64,000 nucleotides of DNA from Spirochaetaceae bacterium. GTDB taxonomy: Bacteria; Spirochaetota; Leptospiria; Leptospirales; Leptonemataceae. The position numbers were made by a program, and so were the translations under genes. A model generated the notes under the pieces. The model was not told the DNA's origin. It did no database searches and was given only the letters and a program-made list of their open reading frames with translations. Of the stretch, positions 30,701-37,605 are shown in pieces. Positions within the stretch are counted from its first letter, which is position 1. Every line of letters begins with the position of its first letter. The stretch spans positions 62,001-126,000 of the forward strand of contig PBUB01000028.1 of NCBI GenBank assembly GCA_002729885.1. The letters run 5' to 3'.

Positions 30701-33700
30701 ATGGTATTGTTCAAAGCTTCTACCAGTCCCAGAGCCTGTCTAGTTTGCTCTCGATAGTAGGCGCTTTCATTTTTCTCGCGAATGGTATCGAAGTAATCGT
30801 CTTTCGCAGACTCTACCTGAGTTTGCAGAGGAATATCTGAGGCATCCTCCACACTTTTCATTTGAGTCATGACAGCACCCAGGGCGCTGGCTGCATTTCG
30901 AAGCTCAATCTGAATCAGCTCCTGGGCTTCACCGGAGTTCTGGATCTCCAGATCAATCCTTGCCTGCTTGTAGGCTTCGCGAGATTCATTTAAGCGTTCT
31001 TCGGCCAGACGCAGGGTCTCGGTAGTGGATTCCAGATCGTCTTTCAGATCTCCCAGCGCATCGTTTCGTTGTTTTAGATTGGGTTGAGAAAGGGCAGTGC
31101 GAATAAGCTCCCGCTCTTCTGAATAGTTAAATTCCCCGGCCAGCTTTTCCATTTCCAGAGACAGGGCCTGTGCCGTTCCATGCAGAGCCTTCCACCGGTT
31201 GGCAAGTGTGGATGTACTTGCATTTCCCGAAAGGATTTCATCTCGAAAGGATTGCAGTCGATTGCGAAACGGAATCAATGGATGAGCAGATGCGTCTTCG
31301 CCAGTGAACTCGGACAGTAGAGAGCCCAGGTCCGAAAGCATATCATTTACATCATCTGCATCCGGAACCGTTTCCGCATCCAGGCCAGCCACATCGGAGA
31401 TAAAGTCCGAGCTTGCCTGAAGATTTTCGCCTCTAGCAGCATATAGTTCGAAGTCCGTTTGCTCTTGAATCAGCTGTTCAAATAGCGATTCGTAGGCCGC
31501 CGGATCTGCATCCGGATCCATTCCCTGAAGCTGAAGAGCCAGATCCCCGGCTTCTCCAGCGGTTACATCGTAGGCCAGCTGAAGTAGATCGGTCTTCGTC
31601 TTACTGGCCTGCACCCTCCCGTCTGTAACCGCAGCCATTTCCAGACCGGCTCCATGCTTTTCTGCGATATCTGCATAATGCTTAACTCTACGAGCTCGCT
31701 CCAGTCTCTGAGCCTGCCGATCTCGCTCTCTACGAAGCACTTCCCATTCGTATTCTGCATCGGTCATGAGATACGGATCATTGGCATTTCCGGTAATGTG
31801 CTGGCGATACAGTCCATCCTCCAGCTTCCCGAGAACAAGCTCCCGCAGCCGGGAGTCCTCGCTTAAAGAATTGCGGAAGAATTCAGTGGTAATGGTTTCC
31901 TTGATAGCGGCCAGGGCTTGCTCACGTAAATCCTTCGCAGCCTGGTCCTGGGCGGATCCTTCTTCTACATCGTTCGGCCAGAGCTCTTCGGCTCCGCCCT
32001 TCTGCTTGATAATATCATTGATGATTCTCGAAATCTCAATTCCGTGTTCCAGATACTCCTTGTCCAGACCGGCCACCAGCTCTCGCATCTCTTCGATACT
32101 GTCCATGGCCTGGTAATTGAAATCCTGGCTGCTCTGTAATTCCTGAGCTCGCTCTACAAATAGTTCATTGCCGCGAATATCGCGCTCAATATCTCTCACA
32201 TAGAGAGCATAGTCTGTGCGATTCTCTTCTCTAGAAAGCCAATCACCTATCTCTTCCCGAAAGGCATCTGCCTTCAGGCTCTCCAGGTCGTCCCGAAGCT
32301 CATCTGCGAACTGACGGCGATCATTCAACAGTCCGGATGATGGATCTTTCGAATAAAGGGTGCCATCCAGCTCCGACTCTGCGCGAAGCAAGATGGATTC
32401 AAATCGAGCAATAGAATCCTTCATCTCCTGCCCTTCCCTGATATAAAAATCCCGGAGCCGATCATTGTTGGTAGGCGAGTCACCCAGAAGGCCCAGAAGC
32501 TCCTGATAATATGCATGGGCTTCTTTCGCTTCCAGAAGTGCAGCTCCCCCTCCACGAACCATGCTGGCCAACTGCTCCGAAGAACCATTCCAGCGATCCC
32601 GCTCCTGATCTATGTAATCCTGAAGGTCTGCCTCGGCCTGAGCCCGGTTCTCTTCGAACTCATGATACTTCTCTGCATATTTTGCACGACCTTCTTCGAT
32701 TTTGGTCTGCACGGCCTCAAGCCAGGCATCTCTGGTACTCTTGAGCTTCTGGTGTTCTTCTTTCCAGATTTCTTCGGTCTGCGCGCGAGAGGTTTTCGTT
32801 GCTTCCATCCAGACCAGACGATCCTGGAAAAGATCCTCTTCTGCCTCTTCGAAAACCTGAAGCCCCTGACTGATGATTTCCTCAACCTGGCTCTGGTATT
32901 CCAGGGGGTCCGGACTGCCTTCTTCCGAATTCAAAGCTTCTTCGCTCTGCTCCAGAAGGGCTACGGTCTGCTCCTCCACCTGGGTTTCTGCGTCCTGAAT
33001 GGCCTGATCTCCCACCTCTTCGGCGGATCCGGCTTCCGCTTCCGCTTTCGCACTCAAATCGTCCGCTCGTTTTAAAGCAATGTAGCGGTTTTTGGCCTTC
33101 AGAAGATAAAAATGCTCTCGCATATCGAATTCATTTCGAATCTCTGCTTCTTTTTTTGCGATCGCCTGATCCAGCGCCTCAATCTGGCTGTCATCCAGAG
33201 GTTCAATGTTATCTCGTGCCTTTGCGATGCGCGATTCCAGATCCGTTTCGAAGGCTTGCACCAGACTTTCATTCAAGCCTTCTACCAGATTCTCCCAGCC
33301 GTTTAAATCCAGCTGCGGATTGTTTTCGAAAGTGGCTTCTGCTGTGGCGATAATTTCCTGATATTCCTGTTCGGAAATCTCAAGGCCTTCGATTTTCTCC
33401 TGCTTTACGCGAAACTCGGCTTCTCGCTCCTGAATCAGCCGCGACGCTTTCGTTTCCCAGTCGCTCAGAGCTGTATCATATTCTGCTTCCAGGGCATCGC
33501 GTTTCTCCTGCTCTTGACCTTCATCCAGATCCTGTTCTCGAATGCGATCCTGACGGTACTGTATTTCCTGAACGGCATCATCTTCCCAATCAGCCTTCAG
33601 AGACATGAGTCCTGACTGTACATAGCTTCGCCACTGATCCAGGTCCTGCATGTTTGTGGCACGATTCAGGTAGCCTTTCAGGGCCTGTTCATCTTCTTCC

Positions 33701-33804
33701 CGAAAATCCCTGAAAGGTTCGGCCACCAGGGATGGAGGGAATACAAAAATCGCAAGAAAGTTTAAAATCAGCCAGAGGCTAATGCATTTTCGAGTCCAGG
33801 ACAT
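18763..33804 (-). CDS. Giant secreted coiled-coil protein, 5013 residues
   Basis: One uninterrupted 15-kb frame. A signal peptide is clear (basic start, then WLILNFLAIFVFPPSLVA, cleavage expected near residue 28). Roughly residues 30-2900 are acidic, Glu/Asp/Gln/Ala-rich and strongly helical, with long coiled coils and a Ser/Asp-rich stretch near 1800. Around 3730-3830 is a basic coiled coil with regularly spaced tryptophans. Residues about 4180-4450 and 4750-4950 are Gly/Ala/Ser-rich and partly hydrophobic, like the pre-toxin regions of large secreted proteins. ATG at 33804 has GGAGAG 8 bases upstream. The Trp-spaced coiled coil reminds me of the very large leptospiral TIGR04388 proteins, but that is from memory and unverified. 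Structural, surface or toxin-delivery roles are all possible; no catalytic motif was recognised. Confidence 0.9.
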   Translation of the reverse strand: MSWTRKCISLWLILNFLAIFVFPPSLVAEPFRDFREEDEQALKGYLNRATNMQDLDQWRSYVQSGLMSLKADWEDDAVQEIQYRQDRIREQDLDEGQEQEKRDALEAEYDTALSDWETKASRLIQEREAEFRVKQEKIEGLEISEQEYQEIIATAEATFENNPQLDLNGWENLVEGLNESLVQAFETDLESRIAKARDNIEPLDDSQIEALDQAIAKKEAEIRNEFDMREHFYLLKAKNRYIALKRADDLSAKAEAEAGSAEEVGDQAIQDAETQVEEQTVALLEQSEEALNSEEGSPDPLEYQSQVEEIISQGLQVFEEAEEDLFQDRLVWMEATKTSRAQTEEIWKEEHQKLKSTRDAWLEAVQTKIEEGRAKYAEKYHEFEENRAQAEADLQDYIDQERDRWNGSSEQLASMVRGGGAALLEAKEAHAYYQELLGLLGDSPTNNDRLRDFYIREGQEMKDSIARFESILLRAESELDGTLYSKDPSSGLLNDRRQFADELRDDLESLKADAFREEIGDWLSREENRTDYALYVRDIERDIRGNELFVERAQELQSSQDFNYQAMDSIEEMRELVAGLDKEYLEHGIEISRIINDIIKQKGGAEELWPNDVEEGSAQDQAAKDLREQALAAIKETITTEFFRNSLSEDSRLRELVLGKLEDGLYRQHITGNANDPYLMTDAEYEWEVLRRERDRQAQRLERARRVKHYADIAEKHGAGLEMAAVTDGRVQASKTKTDLLQLAYDVTAGEAGDLALQLQGMDPDADPAAYESLFEQLIQEQTDFELYAARGENLQASSDFISDVAGLDAETVPDADDVNDMLSDLGSLLSEFTGEDASAHPLIPFRNRLQSFRDEILSGNASTSTLANRWKALHGTAQALSLEMEKLAGEFNYSEERELIRTALSQPNLKQRNDALGDLKDDLESTTETLRLAEERLNESREAYKQARIDLEIQNSGEAQELIQIELRNAASALGAVMTQMKSVEDASDIPLQTQVESAKDDYFDTIREKNESAYYREQTRQALGLVEALNNTMQAAEALRTLQGSQDYPQEAPSPENVQSRAESILEIKDDFAKAASPTVSSALSSLQGRLDLLEYLQETIDDEDAEAEEKAHAEDQKERALADLEKDITRLQEVLKSTEESVRLALLKKLDRGPDESEVPTKDELENRSEELRDDMLEFAELVSGDLKQFLTNHRGESYSGMIASIDGDIATAVADATADGEDPDQNETVASLRIIKDWIIDRRDMIDAANEEPDSDDPTPTEKRWDALLAQLDRVEESSTYWLEFENSKPESSGDAWVSEFRSQREDLRDTLDSVLSAGDAGDGSLRDAFYNLSTEERQLLQGYSGIRTSNETYLRRDLSQIRDLIQRDLDQLDTDFETIFEREEAKNLARQIQKAQKELAEAHPEYAETQARINLLRTQLLEMQEEIDGAADATERANLEAKYASDMAVLEDRIEELQDIIAAAKPDVESRQAELRRLSAYLQELKQGKGASSQFMNAVSGFFEQQMKELSEDQQRRQILDQDQNENQDSLPVIEILGLALGVFVPDIRGDARKSGDTYLISDDFSSLGLTDVESIDDIASVLNEGLPGPVLEALSENLLDYASNPDNSGRLSEEMQAAIMMLQGHLIEVAAAREIIDMRDSSVEEIKDRADRMKQNSAHLQEILPAWKGLEDQLMQALENGASPSAILAILDSQENFELLEEEARRNVDGDETTDVPEAIQQRLSLYEDAHELLRNYKTDQVLASALSSFQSQLRAELNPNSDFEAEKDPEHYLASFEALDFDDAISLIESLSSSSSKDSSDQTGQSGDESDSSEEDTGEHLRSLLTAELPELASGSLSRSIIMEIMVNEPELTGGDLKAALIQELNDAKSSLTSSLDEMMQAALTAQMLFSYLKGEDGKNGAWDGELASLTDTQKEKAFIIALQRFNSESSKDTFNPESYPEEFVNLLVIRGSELAGKRYQDFLDGQDLPGSVSEEERPGLNLSGIPVFFQKQILARDFHVFLDNASALTDFEAFSSLSGISNSEILGAYFESRKMEPRQTALLNEILAVRQWNDMKAEADAMAGTDFPGNLLAADESEYSADFQDYIFGLRLKDFLADKTVTGSTIGEQKQSFAVLFQEFLDDPAYSVNGKSLRERIASTDETAYLEDLGFEIQRQELEANSLLPGSLYQRFLDGELNEPVPDEDNVLPDEFADILANHSDYLAMAEALTDSSQADSGGEENFVEILALLETGGQGTLYDDPDLADRILADTGYENLSEPALSFVRSYINQDSAYQSVGGADLQTAIVETETAAITEDFFPTEGDLLIHQAFLEDHGADLSALSGAVSQALEGNPDFKDSPLFTYYLNQRGDLVRSLLDRASGTNSDFYNALSADEKTDFEELKSLLGEDELLTEELQLRSDKVATSLNHSVMRNLAQSGTIPAMSSMTLGYFSQRLSDADFALLKENRQALGRALISAIFESGDEPALSGTLPAIFSSAAVTEGIQELILQMGPQFKAGILDQASLWRTYLGDYAISDAKRDELGTLVEESRELQTRLQVDLFSGSADGVDLMQERLDDSGEGSAFILELMGGYLQSGSMDLESLAREADRDFKIATRLAEFADLRGSLTDSNGEENLTVNRFVNYRAYVGAERQSQLNSYKDYLRGYNPGLLVDLKGDDRPILDAIMAKVAAGETVWIPKDGLGPAEVRAESDWGSDALEGLPDHFSLTFGEPEDNTEFQQFADLTGTARIEVEEVDLQGRNMDHLFDSDGWEDILTSDPPSRGQDPEVIDDSRVLENGEDTNLEVRSPAIRAVMPYSGRAVESLEDMKRVYYANLANNYLHHVSGLHDGLRTVLSESQATQDQQDALLETEMSDAIVSALATAEENLEDADPTPAINSENFEDLDYEHLKALLEDEENVATLKDTLQTKEAALTGEIDGLTQDRVNAEQVYQSALSARSKAQSEYAQAGRRQESQNRAVRDYLNTVMVAVEQDYEEAREDYEQAEDEANELRLTYQDALSNYTQTMDQMSALFEKVNASQQELDTRSRVQEYANTPYLYASADSGESTGDSEDGDDSGESIDTYELHSEDADEAFERALATYNSIERQFKQAGFNVLVQDDLDDFARVAQLRKDGNDFLDEELEEEDYERLAELRESKHSDFEGAQPYEAIRELFGQLSIAQLQEIAELGADPDDWELSDGLEQYREELEEIHGYEPGMFDSEDEAPEWQIVEEAALYLLTLRDLNERYGELIDARADYIFHTQRTIRLEKAATIVQAEIEKRKAAVRKAEIEFRRKMRENLGSMEGPGDDSERIKAREIVYRALVSRLPALDPDESNEIVINLGAEFASWFYGAAGATRESLGASGRNARYQWSRLQQLAAAAGMSEWMSKSSRERDAIKTWIKAGGASALGYSQYVPVHQNWMRSMGALDKAIQENHILRSIWLPVLYKSAGQALAGAYTGTASPAVASYRHASKMLAQGEAKLLLKQWHSVIASFNLGQAGDNGNLADVRRAELRLQREKARLSYLTKAPDLHSLKKRLKELGSARGYEITKAELDYLYDSNAAPGSLAENRNEEALNISELATDAKCFGASGRRYSCDPENSRKGGKHRDNLTGQRVTLMNPEAEIDLVSREIHQFEVSADAEAERVYGLGRVLQSTVNHARGLRNEAKSDYLTAAEPRESGFALSERSATMQGLVHWASGDDPDTSTIEQNRGGREYRGYETVFLDYLENASRIQEEQLQQQARLQEADWDRRKAELKRRKKEWSARMDLIKSRGQKQWAAAENAFLNKWNNAKQKSDMREREAKQEWQRRIRSHFSEKERWEEDMRNRLARKTIKEDLGSLIQNLNNKIRADMDSLDVNIPTISSSSVQRALKNVEMNAPDRDSLSGINDGIEQFNAVVELEMHSRALGQDKVFNAFRDFEADLDRHQRQMKTEAKTQMLQEYRNLIDAFVRAIERRNGAYQKNTRSAALASGYVDMGPVFIKKGAGGKNLGAINPINNFDIQSRANEFRSTSEIYASRDRFQKLMNSSSLAEFEAMVHVEKLRVRKWMKEISGTTRDRVNRRNTRSCEKMGEFGCWMGRAPDGKVSGMANAMAGKDVSSVAAAGQHASVSALIQGFAGGLGELGGESRPGQPGIPGFYLQMKFMNERVARRSEKSISVSGPSIDPVSGALNRANLGLVQAYSDVEVGARVHGLDRGKLNRAHALTLGISGARSLAMVLDANGGMGLASAAVGALSSGVKTNHRTGRSEYRFTTGDAISTATEIGSSFLPKGWSQIASAAGTGLGAAHREYQREQDGVQALGRGLASGISSYGMSVAIRGNGLTEGDPLLRSEQGWTGGFRNSLMGSMLDEVGNSTWELGRKSLGMSNSYRASIRPGFTGLTGILGSALESAWKQEYQTQKRAQRNAQIRKAWNAARKAQDENRKQTTLDAMRGVLNDDKLAKKLARQFNKRYRLSAIKKILKMRNKQKGRTSREGKLSTAADIAAAESINQNERDIQGKRYQEIDNLSRAMGLSIAEATDLVIRAHGGDSMNVLSKQNMQNLSIMDKEWDDMQTGGEGQSVGQDWSIMEIFAAVKEGIEQGGDSAGIDWSHPVARSVRAGNMHKYYEELRVQMNLKGPDLYADSRPRMNLYDAQRKPRRKVFRSRMNDRFGTGSYQEYLIYRQKMQKALDQLDIGDGFIAHGYTDNYRESIQFIKSKGHWVKEAAMVSLNYKSLKQARMDQAHYDRRLQARAVARMKALKNKAARLMQGKDLETQAVLQEEIQSQYKAGRILYEATEIVATELVTFGAAKALTVGKLAFRGARAARMGANASKLRFGIGAFNRLRKSGLAAKIGSNSVGRGVLKQIYRNKYTLNSMAINGTTSGLAKIPLDMTISSMQGEKYSFSDAADSFGQGFFTGAGSSGIGGTRILNNTGKIVGNGAFFGLNEFFQTMPEHGWEFTPERMGRLAIQSGFGMGSQALGIYGTRGSAPLTRFEKSYRGRQLNGWLQGTVTPMPFDFANDAFWEVVWPQIKTGQ

Positions 33805-34084
33805 AGGACGCTCTCCAATTAGATTTGAAATGTCGAGCGTCGCCGCTGAAGCGATGGTTAAGCCCTGGTGGCAAAAGAGCGCCTGTGTAATTCTTTAGAT
33901 CTCGATTCAGATGACAGGATCATCGCATCCAGATGAATTGGAATCTCGAAGCGAATAAGAATCATCTGGTTCTGTACGAGAATGAGCCGGACTGACCTTC
34001 CCTGGCAACATAGCTCCTGAATAGTTGCTCAGGGTCATGCTTCGAACCTGGCAGATCTCTACTATGCTTCAAGTGTCCTATGTG

Positions 34085-34639
34085 CTACAGAGTACCCAGC
34101 AATTGCGAAATCAATCTGTCCAGACCATCCAGAATCTCTGACCGCGAGACCGAGTCCAGGTCGGTCTTCTGCAGAGAAGCCTGCGCCAGCATTCTTCCTG
34201 TGGAAAGATCGATGACCTGAAAAAAGAGGGAAATGGAATAGGTTCGTTGCACAAGGGTGTCTTCGGGCCGAATATCGATTTCGCCGCGAAGCCAGTAGCG
34301 ACCTGGATAACTTGAATTCAATGCCAGAAGTTCCTTCCCCTTCAAAAAATCATCCGCGTCCGATGAGTTTTCCCTGCATTCCGGGTTTGTGAACGGATAA
34401 GCGACCTCCGGAGATTCGATTCCTTTCCGTCGCAGGACAAAGCGAATACTATCTCGTAGAGATGAAGATTCAATGAAACGATGCGTGAGTCCGAAGACCT
34501 TGATATAGCCCAGTCCCACCATCTCTATTTCAGGTAGCTCTTTGCGATGCCAGTTTCTGGATTGCCATCCATGGCAACTGGTAAGGATCAGACCGGCCAA
34601 TATCACGAGGAATATCTTTCTGGATTCTAGTAGCAACAT
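34085..34639 (-). CDS. Lipoprotein of unknown function
   Basis: A 184-residue predicted lipoprotein with lipobox LTSC after a short hydrophobic segment, giving a mature N-terminus near Cys22. The last third contains YWLRGEIDIRPED and a beta-rich stretch ending in VIDLSTGRMLAQASLQKT, reminiscent of LpoB/CsgG-type periplasmic lipoproteins, though similarity is only at pattern level. ATG at 34639 has GGGAG about 6 bases upstream and overlaps the previous gene by 13 bases. It is the last gene of a three-gene exported-protein operon. Confidence 0.75.
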   Translation of the reverse strand: MLLLESRKIFLVILAGLILTSCHGWQSRNWHRKELPEIEMVGLGYIKVFGLTHRFIESSSLRDSIRFVLRRKGIESPEVAYPFTNPECRENSSDADDFLKGKELLALNSSYPGRYWLRGEIDIRPEDTLVQRTYSISLFFQVIDLSTGRMLAQASLQKTDLDSVSRSEILDGLDRLISQLLGTL

Positions 34640-35220
34640 CTCACTCCCAGGCGCTGAGATCTCTTAAAGGGCGATGCAATGCGAAAATCTCGGCAATTTC
34701 CGAGGCCAACGATAAGCGGGTTTCCGAAGGGTCCCACAGCCCACTCCTTCGCATTGCTTCTCATGTCTGACGGCAGGCCGTCTTCCGGGGGGCAGTAAAT
34801 GCCGGTGGGATGAAGATCTTTGCCCGACCCACAGATAGTTGCTTTTCTGGATGAAGAGGACCGGCATGCCCAGGCCCACTCACGATGATTGCATATACGA
34901 CCATCTGCATCTGCACAGATTCGCGTAGCCTGATCAAAATTCAGCCCGGTTACCGGCATCCGTCCTCGCCTGGATTTTGAATCGCTCAACTGAGAGCCAG
35001 AGGTTCTGGATCGTTCGAAACGATCGATACCGTAAGGCTGGCCAAAAAGGCGAAAAAAGCTGATTTCATTTCGGGTAGTAAACTCCAGGGGGGAAAATTG
35101 CTCTGCGGCAGATTTATCCCTGGTGTTAGCAGAATCCGACGATACACAGGCCGGGAGCAATACCAGGGCCATCAGTGCCATAACTACCCACGCTTCGTTG
35201 GTTGGTTGAACAGAGGTCAC
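34627..35220 (-). CDS. Lipoprotein with formylglycine-generating-enzyme-like (SUMF1) fold
   Basis: A 197-residue predicted lipoprotein with lipobox LLPAC near residue 25. The central part, PVTGLNFDQATRICADADGR then HREWAWACR, matches the FGE-sulfatase/SUMF1 pattern (PVTGVSWxxAxxYC followed by LPTExEWE). The C-terminal part has SNAKEWAVGPFG, matching the usual NVWEW region, and ends in a Cys-rich LGVRCCY. It is shorter than catalytic FGEs, and catalytic residues cannot be assigned confidently, so a binding or structural role is likely. The start is a GTG forming a GTGA overlap with the upstream stop codon. Confidence 0.72.
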   Translation of the reverse strand: MTSVQPTNEAWVVMALMALVLLPACVSSDSANTRDKSAAEQFSPLEFTTRNEISFFRLFGQPYGIDRFERSRTSGSQLSDSKSRRGRMPVTGLNFDQATRICADADGRICNHREWAWACRSSSSRKATICGSGKDLHPTGIYCPPEDGLPSDMRSNAKEWAVGPFGNPLIVGLGNCRDFRIASPFKRSQRLGVRCCY

Positions 35221-35867
35221 GATCGACCTCCCAGCCTTCCTGGTTCAGTGTCCGGAAAGTTGACTTCCTTCAGACGCAGTCCGCTGCCCGATGGACTATC
35301 CAGAATTTCACTGTTAATAGGTCGGTAGCTCTGACCGGGGAACCGAATAAAAAGCTCGCTCCACAGATGCGCATCACAGATGCCGGTTACCGTATCGCGC
35401 GCATCGCTACTGGCGGAAAGGGACAATTTACATCCCACCGGGTCGTCAAAGTCAGGCATGGATCTGGAATCTGAAAGTTCTTTCGACTCCGGCATCGCTG
35501 TGGATTTCTCAATAAAACGAACGGCATCGATTTCGTTGATGCGAATCTTTCGTAGGCCTGAACTAGTGAGAATAGAGATCTTCCTGGCAGGGAGAGCCAG
35601 TAGACCTCGGACCTCCCCTTCATCAAATTTCAAGATTGCTTCTCTCTGAAGTATAGTATGCGAAACTGCGGATACTTTTTCCGGGACCTGGCTTCCGAGG
35701 GGATCGATCTCCAGTTCCTTTCGCATTTGCTGCATGATTTCTGCAGGACTCTTTTTATCGGTAATGAATGGTTCGGAAGATGATATTCCTGGATAGAGCA
35801 AGACGGCCAGAAACAACAAGATCTGACTCGCCTGGAGACAGGGATTTCTTAACAAGAGAAAGATCAT
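35217..35867 (-). CDS. Exported protein of unknown function, first gene of a lipoprotein operon
   Basis: A 216-residue protein with a signal peptide (about residues 1-31, with SQILLFLAVLLYPGISSS). No lipobox is visible. The mature part is hydrophilic, with a beta-rich segment GEVRGLLALPARKISILTSS around 85-105. No family was recognised. It overlaps the next gene by four bases (GTGA), so the three genes 35867-34085 are probably one operon. Confidence 0.7.
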   Translation of the reverse strand: MIFLLLRNPCLQASQILLFLAVLLYPGISSSEPFITDKKSPAEIMQQMRKELEIDPLGSQVPEKVSAVSHTILQREAILKFDEGEVRGLLALPARKISILTSSGLRKIRINEIDAVRFIEKSTAMPESKELSDSRSMPDFDDPVGCKLSLSASSDARDTVTGICDAHLWSELFIRFPGQSYRPINSEILDSPSGSGLRLKEVNFPDTEPGRLGGRS

Positions 35868-36033
35868 TAATCATCGGTGTATTTTTTCAGTTCTGCGTTT
35901 CGAATTTTTTATCTGGAAATCCTGGTATGTTTCTTTGCGAATCGATTCTCAATGTCTTGAAGAGATAGGACTACCGGATTATCCTGTCTCCTGAAAGGAA
36001 GTAGCGGAATTTGATCCGATCTCAGGAGGAAAC

Positions 36034-36351
36034 ATGAAAGAAACACTATTTAGGTATGTCCTGGCAGCCATCGCTCTGGCCTTCACCATTTTCTTCTTTT
36101 TCTATGTGCTTCCGCCGGCACTATCGCCTTTCGATCCTGGATCGGCCATTCTGGGAGGCTTTGTAAATCCCTTCGCCGCCGGCTATTCCACCGATGTAAT
36201 CCTTTGCTGGGCGGTGCTGGCTGTCTGGATCCTGTATGAAAGGGATCGAGTCAAATACGGCTGGATCTGCATTTTACTGGGAGCAGTGCCCGGGGTGGCT
36301 GTGGGATTCGCAGTCTATTTACTGATGCGGATGAAGCAGGGCGTGACTTAG
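36034..36351 (+). CDS. DUF2834-family membrane protein
   Basis: A 105-residue integral membrane protein with three likely helices (about 8-30, 45-68 and 78-100). The central motif FVNPFAAGYSTDVILCWAVL followed by a short loop matches the DUF2834 pattern. The start is well supported by AGGAGG 6 bases before ATG. No function is known for this family. It is transcribed divergently from the exported-protein operon and converges on the metallo-hydrolase gene. Confidence 0.82.
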   Translation: MKETLFRYVLAAIALAFTIFFFFYVLPPALSPFDPGSAILGGFVNPFAAGYSTDVILCWAVLAVWILYERDRVKYGWICILLGAVPGVAVGFAVYLLMRMKQGVT

Positions 36352-36452
36352 GAGGCGGCCCAAAGCTGGCCAAGGTTCGCAATTGCCCGCTCCGCTGCTA
36401 TAACACGGACCATTGGATGCAATTCAGTTACTTCGCGCCATCCCTGCAGCCA

Positions 36453-37604
36453 CTACTCTACCAAAATCCATTCCCCCACTCGCACAAACCGGTATCTCTC
36501 CCCGAATTCCTCGGCAAAAATTCGCACTACATCGTCCGAGCTATCATGGGTTCCCAGAGCTACCAGACCTGGATTCAGCTTTTTCAATTTCTCCAGATCC
36601 GCCCGAACACCCGGTTCGCTTAATGGATGCAAAGGTCCTTCGCCAGATGCAAAGATCCTCTGACCGTTGATTCCCAGGGGATTCATTCGTCCATCGGGCA
36701 CAGGAAGATGCAAATCTCCCACTATGCCATAGATGGGCTGGGAGAATGTCTTTCGCACATGAATTAGAAGCCGCTCCAGGGTTTGATGTCCACAACCTAC
36801 GATGAGCACAAGCCCTTTGCCCCGAACATTAATCACCAGAGCCTGCTCCTCGATGTAACCAATGAACAGTTGTCTTGGTATTCCACCGGTGGTGGCTATT
36901 CCAGGCAAAATCTCCTGCGCCCTGGGTGTTTCCTGTATCATCAGGGACGCTTCGCCTACATCCATGCCTTCCAGATAGTTTCGCAGAGGTTCCAGCTCAA
37001 GAGCCTGCGGAGTATAGAGAGGGATGCTCTTCTTCGTAGATTCCAGAAAGCTGTAGAACGGGCTTCCCGGGGTGTCCAGTTCACCTACATGATCAAAATG
37101 AGTATGCGAAAGAAAGATGGCATCCAGATCCTCCCATTGAACGCCGGTTTGCTCCATATTGTGAACTAGAGCCGATGGATTCGTTTTCTGCGGATTATGC
37201 CCCAGGTCAAATAGGACGGTACCCTGATCTGTGCGAATCAAATAGGAAACTCCTACTTCGGCTCGCAGACCGAGCTTATCATTCAAAGACTCTCGGGATA
37301 CTTCTTCAGATCCATTGCGGTGCAAATAGCCAGAGCCATCATTAGACGTCTCCTCATCGGAACCATAGGAGACATCCGCGGACGGACTTTCTGGTCTTGC
37401 CTGGAAATTCACCAGCGGCAGAATCTCCAGTGTATGTACATCGGCTGTAAATGTTACGGGAGGATGGCCGGGCTTCCATGATTCCCGGACCGAGGATGCG
37501 CGAAAATAATGATGAGCCAGGACGCCAGATACCAGAAGCCCGAGGCTAACCAGAGTCAGGCCCATCCATTTTATCAGTTTTCCATTCATCGAATGTTTCG
37601 CCAT
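36453..37604 (-). CDS. Membrane-anchored metallo-beta-lactamase-fold hydrolase
   Basis: A protein of about 383 residues. An N-terminal anchor or signal (LIKWMGLTLVSLGLLVSGVL) is followed by a beta-lactamase-fold domain with the zinc motif SHTHFDHVG near 180, CGHQTLERLL near 285 and the family-typical VGDLHLP and GTHDS further on. The pattern is closest to the Tflp/MJ0888-type group, often named after a dihydropterin phosphate synthase; substrate here is unknown. ATG at 37604 lies one base past the stop of the DUF3703 gene, so both are co-transcribed. A spacer rich in Ser, Asp and Gly sits between anchor and domain. Confidence 0.82.
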   Translation of the reverse strand: MAKHSMNGKLIKWMGLTLVSLGLLVSGVLAHHYFRASSVRESWKPGHPPVTFTADVHTLEILPLVNFQARPESPSADVSYGSDEETSNDGSGYLHRNGSEEVSRESLNDKLGLRAEVGVSYLIRTDQGTVLFDLGHNPQKTNPSALVHNMEQTGVQWEDLDAIFLSHTHFDHVGELDTPGSPFYSFLESTKKSIPLYTPQALELEPLRNYLEGMDVGEASLMIQETPRAQEILPGIATTGGIPRQLFIGYIEEQALVINVRGKGLVLIVGCGHQTLERLLIHVRKTFSQPIYGIVGDLHLPVPDGRMNPLGINGQRIFASGEGPLHPLSEPGVRADLEKLKKLNPGLVALGTHDSSDDVVRIFAEEFGERYRFVRVGEWILVE

Positions 37605-37605
37605 C

